Assembly: GCA_963575745.1 (NCBI GenBank)
Contig: CAUYUJ010003625.1
Location: 184,501-248,500 of the forward strand
Direction of reading: 5' to 3'
Length of the DNA: 64,000 nt
Source of the DNA: Prorocentrum cordatum
Taxonomy: Eukaryota > Sar > Dinophyceae > Prorocentrales > Prorocentraceae
The notes below the pieces were generated by a model, which worked only from the letters and a program-made list of their open reading frames with translations, was not told the origin of the DNA and did not search any database. Shown piece after piece: positions 9,451 through 18,149 of this stretch (position 1 is the first letter of the stretch; the number at the start of each line of letters is the position of its first letter). The position numbers and the translations under genes are program-made.

Positions 9451-9973
9451 GAAACGGAGCGAGCTACAGCGGCATCAATCCTTGCATGCTGCCATTCACT
9501 GGGAAGTTGAAAAGGCTCGTCAACAATTGAAATGAGATCAGTAAAAAGATTGTATAAGTAATCCAAATCAAATCTTCCCTTTTCACGGTGACTAGGCATT
9601 GGGGCCGTGCCGGGTTGCAGCGGCATTCGAGGCGCGCTTCGCCGCGACGCGGCGGCCGCCGGGCTCAAGGTCAGACTTGCCTCTTGTGTCACCTCAGACT
9701 CCACATCGGATAACGGGCCCCTGCTGGCTGGGCCGGAGGGATCACCGTCACGTGCCATGGCGCCACCGCGCCAAGCTTGCTTCCACCATATATCCTCATC
9801 ATCCGAAAGATAGTCGTCGGAGTCGTCCTCCTCAGAGGGTTCAGTGGCTACAGCTGCGGCTTGGCCGCCCTGCTCCGCCTGGCGTCGGAATCGCTCAATA
9901 ACCCACGGCGCGGCTCTTCTTGCCCTTGGATGCGTCGCAAAGTATGCAGCGCCCTCCTCAGAGAGTGGACGAA

Positions 9974-9997
9974 CCGCGGGTGGCTGGGCCACTGCGG
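9974..9997. repeat. Family-A hairpin, 10 bp paired
   Basis: Outer stem CCGCG/TGCGG with one G-T pair (9974-9978/9993-9997), bulged G at 9979, inner stem GTGGC/GCCAC, loop TGG. Confidence 0.7.
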
Positions 9998-10436
9998 GCT
10001 CGGGCGGAGTCGGCGGATCTTCCACGTCCAAGCCTATGTCGCGCAGGAGGGCAGGACAAGGACCGGGATCGTCTATGCCAAAGAATCCTCTCTTTTCGGC
10101 CTTCTATCGCTCGACTGCTTGTCGGCGCTGAGTCTGACTCATGTTGAACCAGCGTCCAGGACAAATTCCAGGACTGGTGGATTCAAGCAATTTCTGCAGC
10201 CATTGAGCACCGCGCTTAGGATCTGGATCGGCGACCCACATACGGGCCACGGGAACGTAGTCGGGATCATATTAAAGCACAACCCGTACGCTGCACGTCT
10301 TGCGACGACCTGTCAAGGGGAGCTTTTGAGTTAACTCTTCTTTCGTTAGGCCGACGACAATACGCCTGTCCTCATAGTATTCCATCGTATCAAGGTTCTG
10401 GGTCGCGCGAGCAAGGAGCTGCCCTTTCCCGGGAAC

Positions 10437-10464
10437 TTTCTCACGCGGCTTGGCCGCTGAGAAG
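10437..10464. repeat. Family-A hairpin with an A/T-rich outer stem
   Basis: Outer stem TTTCTCA/TGAGAAG (10437-10443/10458-10464, last pair G-T), bulged C at 10444, inner stem GCGGC/GCCGC, loop TTG. The A/T-rich outer stem rules out simple GC bias as the cause of pairing. Confidence 0.75.
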
Positions 10465-10800
10465 CTAGATTGTCGACCCAAACGACACTCAATCTGTGCG
10501 AGAACTAACTTCTGATCTCTATCTTCTTCGCCTGGATGAGAGTCTCGCCGCGGGCCACGGCCGTCGATCACCGCGGGCTCGTCATCCACGCATAACCCCC
10601 CCGGACCGTCATCATCATCGGAATCGGCCTCGGAGTCCGGTGGTGGAGCGCCCTCGCCTCCTCGAGGAGGCGGTGGCATAATTATGGCGGGATCTTCTGC
10701 ACAAAACGGATGGACCGATTGTGCCCCTGCCCCCTGCCCCGAACCGTCTGGGACGGCCGCGGCCTCGCCGGCTGGTAGGATCGCAACGAAGCGCACTTCG

Positions 10801-12190
10801 GGCACCATCTGCATAACAATGCTCTAACTTCTCTCCCGGGGCTTTAAGGTTTACTAAAAAGTTACAAACATGAACCGCAGACTTGTCGCGTGCACCCTGA
10901 GCGGCGACGAAATCAGTTGCTCGGTCGCGAAAAGTCACGCACGCGGTCTCATCGTGGAGCCCCCGCGAGAGTTCATCCATCGCAAACCAATGATCCATCG
11001 TCGTCAGGTGTCCAAACGAGGTGGGGTTAGCGCATGGGCGGGGAACCTTCAGCCCTTTGTTGCGCGCTTTGCGCTGCTGTCGTCTGATAGCTTTGGCCCA
11101 ATTGCATACTGAGCAATACGGGTTCTTGGGAGTATGAGTTAGATGGCGCGGCAGGGAGGCTGCGGCACTTTTGAGCCGCTCGGCAAAGGAACCCGACACC
11201 TCAACCTCTGCATCGTCTCGGTCTGGTTCTGACGGTGCGTCGATGTCGACTAGGTCGACACCGTCAGCTTCTCCAACTTCACCCTCCTCGGGCCCGGGGG
11301 CCGCGTCGCGCGCATTGGAGTCCAGCCCTCGATCCATGTCGTAGGGGAGATATCCTAGGACCCCGCGCCAGCAAGAGCTCTTACACGCGGCTGCGCAGGC
11401 CACGGCTTTGCCGGGCTGCTCGTCGGTCTGACCAACGGCTTGGCCGTGGCAGGGCAAAGTCGAAAGACATTTGGAGGCAGCAACGCAGGTCGGTGTCCGA
11501 TTCCAACCGCTTTCGCTAGCCTTACGAGGCGAATCGTAAAAATAAATGATGGTATCCGCAGATTCTAATGAGGACGGAAAAACGGGCGCGAGCTCAGTCG
11601 GCCGACCGTCAACGCGGCCGTGGTTGCCAATCAACTCGTGTGTATGCAAGTCTATGGTTACGCGAGTCTGAACAGCGTGGGCCGGAGGGCCCCCCGCCGA
11701 TTCCACATCGCCCAGACATGCCTTGGCGCCTGGCGTCACGCAACACCACCGCTCGGGAGGTTCACCCTCCCCAGCGGCAACCGCGCACATCCACAGACCC
11801 AGCGCCGCTTTGCCTGAAAGGGTCAAGTATGGGATCTTGCCCTCAACGACCAGGTCCACTCTTTGACCTTTGGGCAACAAAATGCAGGGCCTTCGGCCTG
11901 CTGGCCAGAAGAAACTAAAGCCGCGATCCATGCACCGCTCTCCTACCGAGATCACGCACGGGGTCTCCGGCATGACCAGAGCGTTAAAACTACCACCCTT
12001 AAAATTAGGGCATGCGATGCGACCTGAAACGAGGGCTTGCGATTCTCCCCCGGCAGTATTCAGAATGATCGATTGCGGAAGCTTTCGAATCAGTCTCATT
12101 GCGCCTGCACTCTTAATATCACTTTCCGCGACGAGGTTCTACCCGCACCCTGCATCAATTATAAAGCTCAGCGCAGCCAAGATACGCAGC
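10801..12190 (-). pseudogene. Aspartic protease and truncated integrase of element A
   Basis: Reading 12,190 to 10,801 in one frame gives FIIDAGCG, the protease active-site D-x-G type motif with its Asp codon at 12154-12156. An in-frame TAG (12139-12141) follows, then an open frame with TPCVISVGERC, FFWPAGRRPCILLP and GKIPYL, typical of the C-terminal half of dinoflagellate copia proteases. After an acidic linker come HLTHTPKNPYCSVCNWAKA (the H-H-C-C zinc module before integrase) and TMDHWFAMDEL with the first catalytic Asp. CYADGARS holds the second Asp near 10,805. Sequence resembling the rest of the core, including the catalytic Glu, is absent: linker follows at once. Two hairpins at 11.4 kb interrupt the protease-integrase spacer. 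Confidence 0.7.
11432..11449. repeat. Family-A hairpin, short outer stem
   Basis: Outer CC/GG, bulged A at 11434, inner stem ACGGC/GCCGT, loop TTG. A further core, CGGC/GCCG with loop TTT, lies at 11403-11413. Confidence 0.55.
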
Positions 12191-12844
12191 GTCTTTGTCT
12201 GCGCATCCCGCAGCGGCTGCGCCGCGTGGGCCCTCTCCCCCCCCCCCCCCCTCAGTCCTCAACCAAAGGTGCCAGACGTCATCTTGTAGGTCTGACGCCC
12301 TGGTCAGGGCCTCCGCCGCAGATGCTCTCCACTGGGTGGACAACTGCTGGCGCATTTTAGCTGGGAACCTCAACCTATCTTCGCCACTCGAGGGCAACTC
12401 TTTTAGGTCGTGGCGGCGCGCCTTCCTACAAGTGCTGGCGGGCTCCGCAGTCGAGGGGTAAAATCGGACGCGGAATTTGCACCGATCCTTCGTCTGCGAT
12501 CGAATGCAACTCTTGTTAGGGGACTCGCCCCAATACATCTTGATAGCGCCCCGAGAAAGAGGACGCAGGAACATGGCGCAAATATTGACAAGATTTCCAA
12601 CTTGCCGCCTGCACTCGTGGAAGGGCTCTCCACTGGAAGGGTATGTTTCAACTCCTCCTTTTGTATTTACAGAGGCCTTTGGAAAATGAGGGCCGGCCTG
12701 CCCCTGCCCAGGGAGGCCCCGAACTAACGGGGCGGGGCGCGCTATCGCGCCCAAGCTGACTGGGTCAGGCGACTCCTCCCTGCCCCCCCCGATTTCGGCT
12801 TGACCGACGCGGGCGTCGCCGCGTCCGTCTAGCGAGGATGGCAA
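12155..12844 (-). pseudogene. Spacer between nucleocapsid and protease in element A
   Basis: A 229-codon frame rich in Arg, Gly, Glu and Ala links the CCCH nucleocapsid ORF to the protease. Only short stretches look globular, for example the part containing MRQQLSTQWRASAAEALT. Its end overlaps the protease active-site region in a different frame, so a frameshift near 12,190 separates them. No domain recognised. Confidence 0.35.
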
Positions 12845-12878
12845 GAAAGAGTACCCGTAACAAAATTATACCAATCAG

Positions 12879-13799
12879 TCATCCTGCACTGACGGCTGGG
12901 CCGCCAGCGCGGAGCCAGCGTCGCGGATGGTTGGGCGTGGTCTGAGCGAACCGACGCTCCTCTCCACGCGTGCACTTTCCCGTTTCCTTGAAAGAGCGAC
13001 ATATCATGTCTTTACCTCTGCCTCTGCCCTTGTTCTTGTCTCCATCTTCCCTTCGTGTCTCCGAACTGGCGCTGGAGGCCCTAGAGCCACCGCCGCCCGC
13101 AGACGAGGCGACATTTGCGGCAGCGGCATTGGCCTGTTTGATTGCGCGCTCATGCTTTAGAGTCTGACCTGCATTAAACTTCGCTGGTTCATACTTGTCT
13201 CGCTTGAGCTTTTCTGCGTCGGTCAAGGCTCTGCGTTCCCTGTGACAACCGTCTGGAGGTCCACGGCAGTTCTTGGGGCCCCGTGAGTAAGGGTAACACG
13301 GCATCTTGCTCTGTTTTCCACTTGAACGATCGGATTGGCTCCTGTTCCGTTGCTGCGCACCCTTTCTACGGCTACCCGTCGGGGTCGGCGACCGGCTCTG
13401 AGCCTTTCGGCCTCCGCCTTTTGGTCTCTCAGACCTCCCTCTGGGATTCGAATTCGGAGCCGGGGCGGCATTCGACTTAGCCCCCGCACCCGGCTGGGCC
13501 GGTGCGGCGGCCTTGGGCTTCTTGTGATTAAGCGGGCATCCCTGACCTGCATGCGGGCAAGTGTCTCCCTTGCGTACAAACTTGCACGTCGTCTCGCCCT
13601 TGGTCGATCCGCTCTGCATAACATCCGTGGATTTCCCGAGACGAGCTGCGACTTCTGCCGCAGCGGCTTTGCCGCTGGCACCTCGACGATTGTCATGGCC
13701 GTTGCCTCCACCACCGCCTAACCGCGTTTGTCGGGCACGTTGGTTCAAAGTACCCTCATGCATACTGATGTTCCATTCTTCCTTCTCACGCAGCATCAT
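12879..13799 (-). CDS. Nucleocapsid-like protein with CCCH zinc fingers, Ser/Arg/Gly-rich
   Basis: 306 codons. A first CCCH finger (CKFVRKGDTCPHAGQGCPLNH, spacing C-x8-C-x6-C-x3-H) lies near residue 72. A Cys-rich segment (CYPYSRGPKNCRGPPDGC) lies near 165. A degenerate third finger (CRSFKETGKCTRGEE) near 267 lacks the expected third Cys. Between them are SR/RG-rich basic tracts, as in RNA-binding nucleocapsids. Dinoflagellate copia elements use CCCH fingers where other elements use CCHC knuckles. It lies just after the Gag core and probably binds genomic RNA. Family-A hairpins at 13484-13507 and 13661-13677 are translated inside it. Confidence 0.6.
   Translation of the reverse strand: MMLREKEEWNISMHEGTLNQRARQTRLGGGGGNGHDNRRGASGKAAAAEVAARLGKSTDVMQSGSTKGETTCKFVRKGDTCPHAGQGCPLNHKKPKAAAPAQPGAGAKSNAAPAPNSNPRGRSERPKGGGRKAQSRSPTPTGSRRKGAQQRNRSQSDRSSGKQSKMPCYPYSRGPKNCRGPPDGCHRERRALTDAEKLKRDKYEPAKFNAGQTLKHERAIKQANAAAANVASSAGGGGSRASSASSETRREDGDKNKGRGRGKDMICRSFKETGKCTRGEERRFAQTTPNHPRRWLRAGGPAVSAG
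13484..13507. repeat. Family-A hairpin, 10 bp paired
   Basis: Outer stem CCGCA/TGCGG (13484-13488/13503-13507), bulged C at 13489, inner stem CCGGC/GCCGG, loop TGG (13495-13497). It lies within the nucleocapsid ORF. Confidence 0.75.
13661..13677. repeat. Family-A hairpin, unbulged 7-bp stem
   Basis: Arms CAGCGGC/GCCGCTG around loop TTT, within the nucleocapsid ORF. Confidence 0.6.
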
Positions 13800-13841
13800 C
13801 CATTCGATTTGAGATATGAGCCATTCATGGGTTCTTACGCC

Positions 13842-14648
13842 CTATCCTAGCTTGTCCGAATACAAATCGAACAGTTGACAAACAAGCTCCAACTTCTTAG
13901 GCTTCCTGCGTTGCTCGATGAAGTGTGCATGGATCGAAGTTCTCATCTCGTCAGATGGGGGTCGTACGCGGTAGAGTTGCCGATAAACATCTGTCCACTC
14001 AGTATAGAAATTGTATAAATCAGCGTCTGGGCGATTGGGGTCAACGACTACCTTAAAGATGTCACGCGAAATTCGATGTTGGCCGAACTCCGATCTGACG
14101 GAACACCAATAGCAAATGGCTCGTATCATCTCGCGCCCCGTCAAAAGCCTCTGCTCATTCTGGGCGCCGCATTCCATTCGGTTGATCTGTTGAAGGAAAC
14201 GCATGTGATGAGTGGAAGGACCGCGATTCCTACGCAGTTTGTTGAACTTCTCAATCAAGTTAGTGGCGATTATAATGTTCAGACGTGGAAAGCGACCCGG
14301 GTTTCTGAGCTGTTCCTTATCCACAAAAGGGCCCATTGCTTCCATGATCTAGAGCTGTGCTTCTCGAATCTCAGGAGACGAGCCAGCAACAGCACGAACC
14401 GTATGCATCTGCCACTCCCGTAAGCTTGCAACATCGGGAATGTCCATCAGATCAACCTTCTGATTGTTTCCAACCTGTCTCCACTGATCTAGAGGGGCAC
14501 TCTCATCGAGACCTCCCGGGCCACGTGGCCCTGCCGGACCCTGAGGTCCGCCACGACCACCCCCACCGCCTGGGGATCCAGGACCCCACGGACCCCCTGG
14601 GGGCGGCTTATCCGACCGGTCTCGAATAGCGCTAGCGAGTGCCGACAA
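13842..14648 (-). pseudogene. Gag core (capsid-like) of element A, split by one in-frame TAG
   Basis: Frames 14349-14648 and 13842-14345 are in the same phase, separated by one TAG at 14346-14348. A Gly/Pro-rich leader is followed by DLMDIPDVASLREWQ, then after the stop RFPRLNIIIATNLIEKF, LLTGREMIRAICYW, FYTEWTDVYRQLYR and SIHAHFIEQRR. The layout matches the capsid-like Gag of element C at 43.8-44.5 kb (IPQLPRIAQLQEWQ, VLKGRRIYWTML, FIVDWDNMLLDC, LFRAQIRRH), so I call both Gag. It would assemble virus-like particles. A single clean stop inside an otherwise open frame could be a point mutation or a readthrough site. Confidence 0.6.
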
Positions 14649-15620
14649 AATCTCGGTACTTGGCGCGGAACTATGATCGCCCCCACCCTTTTCTTGTCCT
14701 GCCCCGCCTGGCTGCGCGCCCGCCGGCGCATGGCCTTTATCTCCACCAGGCGGCCGGGCCGCTAGCGGTTTTAATGGCCCGCCCTTGGTGACAGGGTGGC
14801 ATGGCGGTCATGTAATCGATGGCACCTGTCAAGTCCGCGTTGATGGGCACGCCGTTCCCGGAGGTACCAAGCTTGGCCGGGCCTTCGGCAACCGGGCCAG
14901 GAACAGTATAATGGGGTTGCATGGTGGGTCTCACAGGCGTCCTCTGCGAAAGCAAAGGCATATCAAATGGACTGAACTTGGGCATCTTATCCAACTCTTT
15001 CTCAATATATAGAAAAGTTTCCAATCCAATTGATCTCGTCATCTCTTTCGTTCTTTCGACTATTGCCGCTTCTCGGTCGGCAATTAGCAGCGAATGCTGC
15101 ACGTTTGGCCCTTTCTCTTTCAAGGGCTCGTTGATGATAGCTCTGAGCTCCATCAACTCTTTCTCCGATGCAGCTGCGCGTGCCAGAGCCCCATCCATCC
15201 CCCGACTGCTGGCAACTGGCGTTTCTGAGCTCATTCTGATCTGCTCCTCAGCTTGCTCCTTTATCCGCTGTGCGTTAAGTTTGTCAGCACTCAATCCATC
15301 AAGGGGCTTCTGCTGTCGGGCCCGAAAATTATGATCAGCACTGCGTCTTTGCCATTGCTCGCCCCGCTCCTCCTGGTCTGCTGGCAAACTCTTTCGTTGA
15401 GCACATGTGGAACACCGTCTGGCGTTTGCATTGAAGTGGTCTTTGCAGCTCGGCAATCCACAAGTGGCGCAGTCTCCAATTTTCGGATTCGGGCAGATCG
15501 AGTAACTCTCTTCGTCAGCCCATCTCGCTGGCTGCGGCTGCAGCGCAGCCCTTACTCGCAGCATTGGCGGCATCCCGCCCCCCATGGTCGCCAAGCCAGG
15601 CTGGGCCTGCGAGGGCGTTG

Positions 15621-15644
15621 CGCCGGACGGCTGGGCCGCCGGCG
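15621..15644. repeat. Family-A hairpin, 10 bp paired
   Basis: Outer stem CGCCGG/CCGGCG (15621-15626/15639-15644), bulged A at 15627, inner stem CGGC/GCCG, loop TGG. Confidence 0.7.
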
Positions 15645-15660
15645 ACGGTCGTCTACTCGC

Positions 15661-15682
15661 CCCAGCTGGCTTAGCCAGTGGG
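15661..15682. repeat. Family-A hairpin, 9 bp paired
   Basis: Outer stem CCCA/TGGG (15661-15664/15679-15682), bulged G at 15665, inner stem CTGGC/GCCAG, loop TTA. Only 16 bp from the previous hairpin. Confidence 0.7.
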
Positions 15683-16561
15683 CACGCAGTGTCGCCTAAC
15701 TGCACACACTGAAGAGATGCTCTGGCATTTTCATGTAACTTGAACTCTTCTCGATACTGATTGTTCTGATCAACTATCGTCGCAGCTGCAATCTGGGCAT
15801 TGGCCACTTCCAGCCTGGCAGTGTGAAGTTGTTTTTGGAGCTCCTGTTTTCCATGTTTCTGCCCTGGCTGTGGCGGCCCTCTCTCCTTCTATTCTCGCCA
15901 CCGCAACAGCGGCGGATGCGGTCTTGGCATCGACAGACTGGCTGATCGCTGTCATTTCGGCCTGTCGTTCGGAGGACATCGTCTCAGCAATTCTGTTCTC
16001 GGCTTCTTCTGCCGCGCGCTGCTGGGCAGCCGCGGTTTGATGGGGCATTCGTTCCAGTAGCTCTTGTTCCCGCTTGCTGGCAGCCTGGGCCAGAGCGAGT
16101 CTGTCAGCCTCGAACTTCCTCCGAACGCCCTCAATAACTGCATTCAATTCTTCTCGGCCCAGTCGGGCCTGCTCGGCCCTCTCGGCTTCAAGGACCACAA
16201 TTTCTTGCTGGGTCTTGGCCTCGACAAATCTAGCCCGGTCCTGCATGGCTTGCATGAGAAGGTACGAGCAGTTATGTTCTTCCATCTGGAAGCAATCCTC
16301 ACGCAACCATTGATTGCCACAGTTGGGACACACATCATAGCAACTTCCACACACTGGGCGCTTACAGGGCCCTTCCTGTTTGCGGGCTTTCCCCGGGCAT
16401 CTGCTTTCCGCCGGGGGCGGGCAGTTGGGGCCCCGGTTCCAGCGCACCTCGCGCATGGATACTGTACTGTTGCTCCTCGAAGCGGATCGGGCACCAGATC
16501 GCGGCATCTTGGGCCTTCCCCTGCTCGAAGCAGGTGATCGAGGACGAACGTGCGCACCCTC

Positions 16562-16578
16562 AGGTGGCTTGGCCACCT
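16562..16578. repeat. Family-A hairpin, unbulged 7-bp stem
   Basis: Arms AGGTGGC/GCCACCT around loop TTG (16569-16571). Confidence 0.65.
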
Positions 16579-17114
16579 CTCGAAGCTCCTCATCCCGTTC
16601 GTCTTGTCTAACCAACTCAATTAGCGAAGCCGGGGGGTTGAGCATTTCATCATCCTCAACTGCAGCGGGCGTCGACGGTTGCCAATCGCCTGTGGCGACG
16701 GCAGTTCGATAGAACCCTTCATGAAGCGGGGAATCATTCAAGTCGTAGTCATCATTCCTGTGCTTTTTGGGTTGAGGAGCGGGAGTTCGCCCCGTGATCT
16801 CGCGGACATGCCTCGCATGAGTCTGGTGCCCTATTTCAACCTCGACCGCCTGGGGCGGCAGGTCACTTATCACGGTATCTGAGTCTGATTATGCAAACGC
16901 TTTCCCAAGGGCCTCCAAGTGATCATGGTCAATCGCATCCTGCCCAGGGGATGATATCCCGTCCTGGACGGGGTGATCAGCAACAATTATCGACGACAGA
17001 TCTCGGCTTAGTGACACTTGATAATTGTCGTATGTATTATATTTTCCATGGAGTTTACGTCGTCTTCGTCATCGACCTGTTCGTCACTATCTTGGCCCGT
17101 TTGTCCGTTCAAGG

Positions 17115-17681
17115 CTATCGGGATGGGGTGCGTCCCTTGAGCGTTCCCCCATCCGTCTGGGACGGTGGGGCACACGCCGCCGGACTCCTCAGCTTCCCAC
17201 TGGCTTGGCCAGCGGCCAGCACGATAGTCCGCATGGCAATCGGGCTGGAATGTACTGTCTCAGAGGATTCGGCAACCCCAGATGAAAAGGCTCCTCGTCT
17301 GACATTTGCTGTTGTGCCATCCCGCCTCGTCGGGTCTGGGGTCTGTTCACGATCACCGATCGGAATTCGAGAGGGAGAATCATCCATTGACAAATCTATA
17401 ACTTCTCCCCTACCCCTTCCACGAGAAATCCGGGTGGTATTAGAAGAAGCGGGAAGGCGGCCCCTCCCCGGGCCGCTGTCCTGATGTTATTGCCCGTCGC
17501 GTTGTACAACTTGCGATCCGACGGGCAATCCGGCTGTCTCATCACAGCTCATCCCTGTTGCGACTCGGTCGCGGGTTTCGGCTGATAACCAATCTTTCCT
17601 CTGAGGACCGGGGTGAGATGCCAAAGGAACTAAGGTCTCATGTTGACTCTGCTCAGTGGTAGAGGATACGGGATGAGACAT
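17115..17681 (-). pseudogene. Probable N-terminus of the element A polyprotein
   Basis: Frame 17487-17681 starts at an ATG (MSHPVSSTTEQ) at 17681. After a stop near 17,487 the coding-like composition continues (RGRGRGEVIDLSMDDSPSR, then the 17115-17393 frame). It is Ser/Thr/Pro/Arg-rich and disordered, as Gag N-termini often are. Upstream of 17,700 the coding character stops, so this is the best candidate start of the element's polyprotein. A family-A hairpin (17200-17212) falls inside it. Confidence 0.35.
17200..17212. repeat. Family-A hairpin core
   Basis: Arms CTGGC/GCCAG around loop TTG; CC/GG continue outside an A-C mismatch. Confidence 0.5.
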
Positions 17682-17694
17682 CGATGAAACTATC

Positions 17695-18145
17695 CATTAA
17701 GCAACTGCACTCAAATATAGGAAGGGAGGACGTCCAGCCGGCCGATGACCGACGACGGGCGCGGGCCGAAGGCTGGCGCGCTCCTTTTCACGCCTGAGCA
17801 GCAACAGCTGCGTATCAATGTCAAGGTAAGACAAGACAGGCAGCAGAAGAGACAAGTGCAGAATGAGGCGGAGAGGAGCATATTTACTTATAGGGCTATA
17901 GGGCTACTGGGCTAGTGGGCTATTGGGCCGTTGGGCACCCCCGGGGACCCTGGCACCCCCGGGCGCCCGGGCACCAGGGCCCGGCCACCGAAATCGGCCA
18001 CGCACCTCACCGGCCACCCGGGCACCCGGGCACCGCCGGGCACCCGGGCACCTGGGCACCCGGGCCCGGCCACCGAAATCGGCGACCAACCTCACCTAAC
18101 CCTTTAATCCGCGAGGACCCCTACAGAGGCAAGCTCTGATTGGGG
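17695..18145. repeat. Non-coding spacer with short GC-rich repeats
   Basis: Nothing coding is visible. At 17,886-17,935 degenerate repeats of about 8-9 bp of the type GGGCTAxx occur. At 17,936-18,075 CCGGGCACC-type repeats follow. A 25-bp block beginning GGGCCCGGCCACCGAAATCG occurs twice, near 17,978 and 18,063. Confidence 0.6.
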
Positions 18146-18149
18146 AATC

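Larger units (their letters stand above)
9451..10814 (-). pseudogene. Integrase-RT linker region of element A, disordered and acidic
   Basis: Frames 9348-10031 and 10272-10814 encode a linker rich in Pro, Glu, Asp and Ala, with acidic clusters such as EEDDSDDYLSDDED and DSEADSDDDDG. Copia-like polyproteins typically carry a variable region between integrase and RT, and this matches in position and composition. The start of the upper frame overlaps the truncated integrase near 10,800. Three family-A hairpins lie here (9974-9997, near 9,860 and 10437-10464). Confidence 0.5.
14737..16873 (-). pseudogene. N-terminal Gag region: two Cys clusters and a long coiled coil, frameshifted
   Basis: Frame 15770-16873 has a disordered acidic start, a basic SR-rich part, then a Cys/His cluster (CKRPVCGSCYDVCPNCGNQW..C...EEHNC) near residue 168. 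A long Ala/Glu/Gln/Arg coiled coil follows to about residue 330. Near 15,860 the coil leaves this frame and continues in the frame of 14737-15807 (KQELQKQLHTARLEVANAQ is readable just upstream of its first ATG). That frame has a second zinc-type cluster (CATCGLPSCKDHF...CSTCAQRK) near residue 118 and another helical part. The coil's continuity across the break shows a single ancestral protein. Role in Gag assembly is inferred from position. Confidence 0.5.
1..17681 (-). mobile_element. Element A: giant Ty1/copia-like LTR retrotransposon, 3' end outside the window
   Basis: On the minus strand the order is Gag (17.7-12.9 kb), protease (about 12.15 kb), integrase (about 11.2-10.8 kb), RT (9.4-8.6 kb) and RNase H (8.25-7.5 kb). 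Integrase before RT is the Ty1/copia order. Unlike an ordinary copia element, coding sequence continues for more than 7 kb past RNase H to the window edge. It contains a methyltransferase-like domain and proteins I cannot name. Frames are broken by in-frame TAG codons and small frameshifts, so this copy is probably inactive. I could not identify either LTR; the 5' LTR would lie just above 17.7 kb. Confidence 0.75.

Noticed and set aside
16891-17484. Plus-strand ORF of 197 codons with a hydrophobic stretch.
   Set aside because: It lies antisense to the N-terminal Gag region, whose minus-strand frames have matching disordered composition; the apparent membrane segment is antisense coding.
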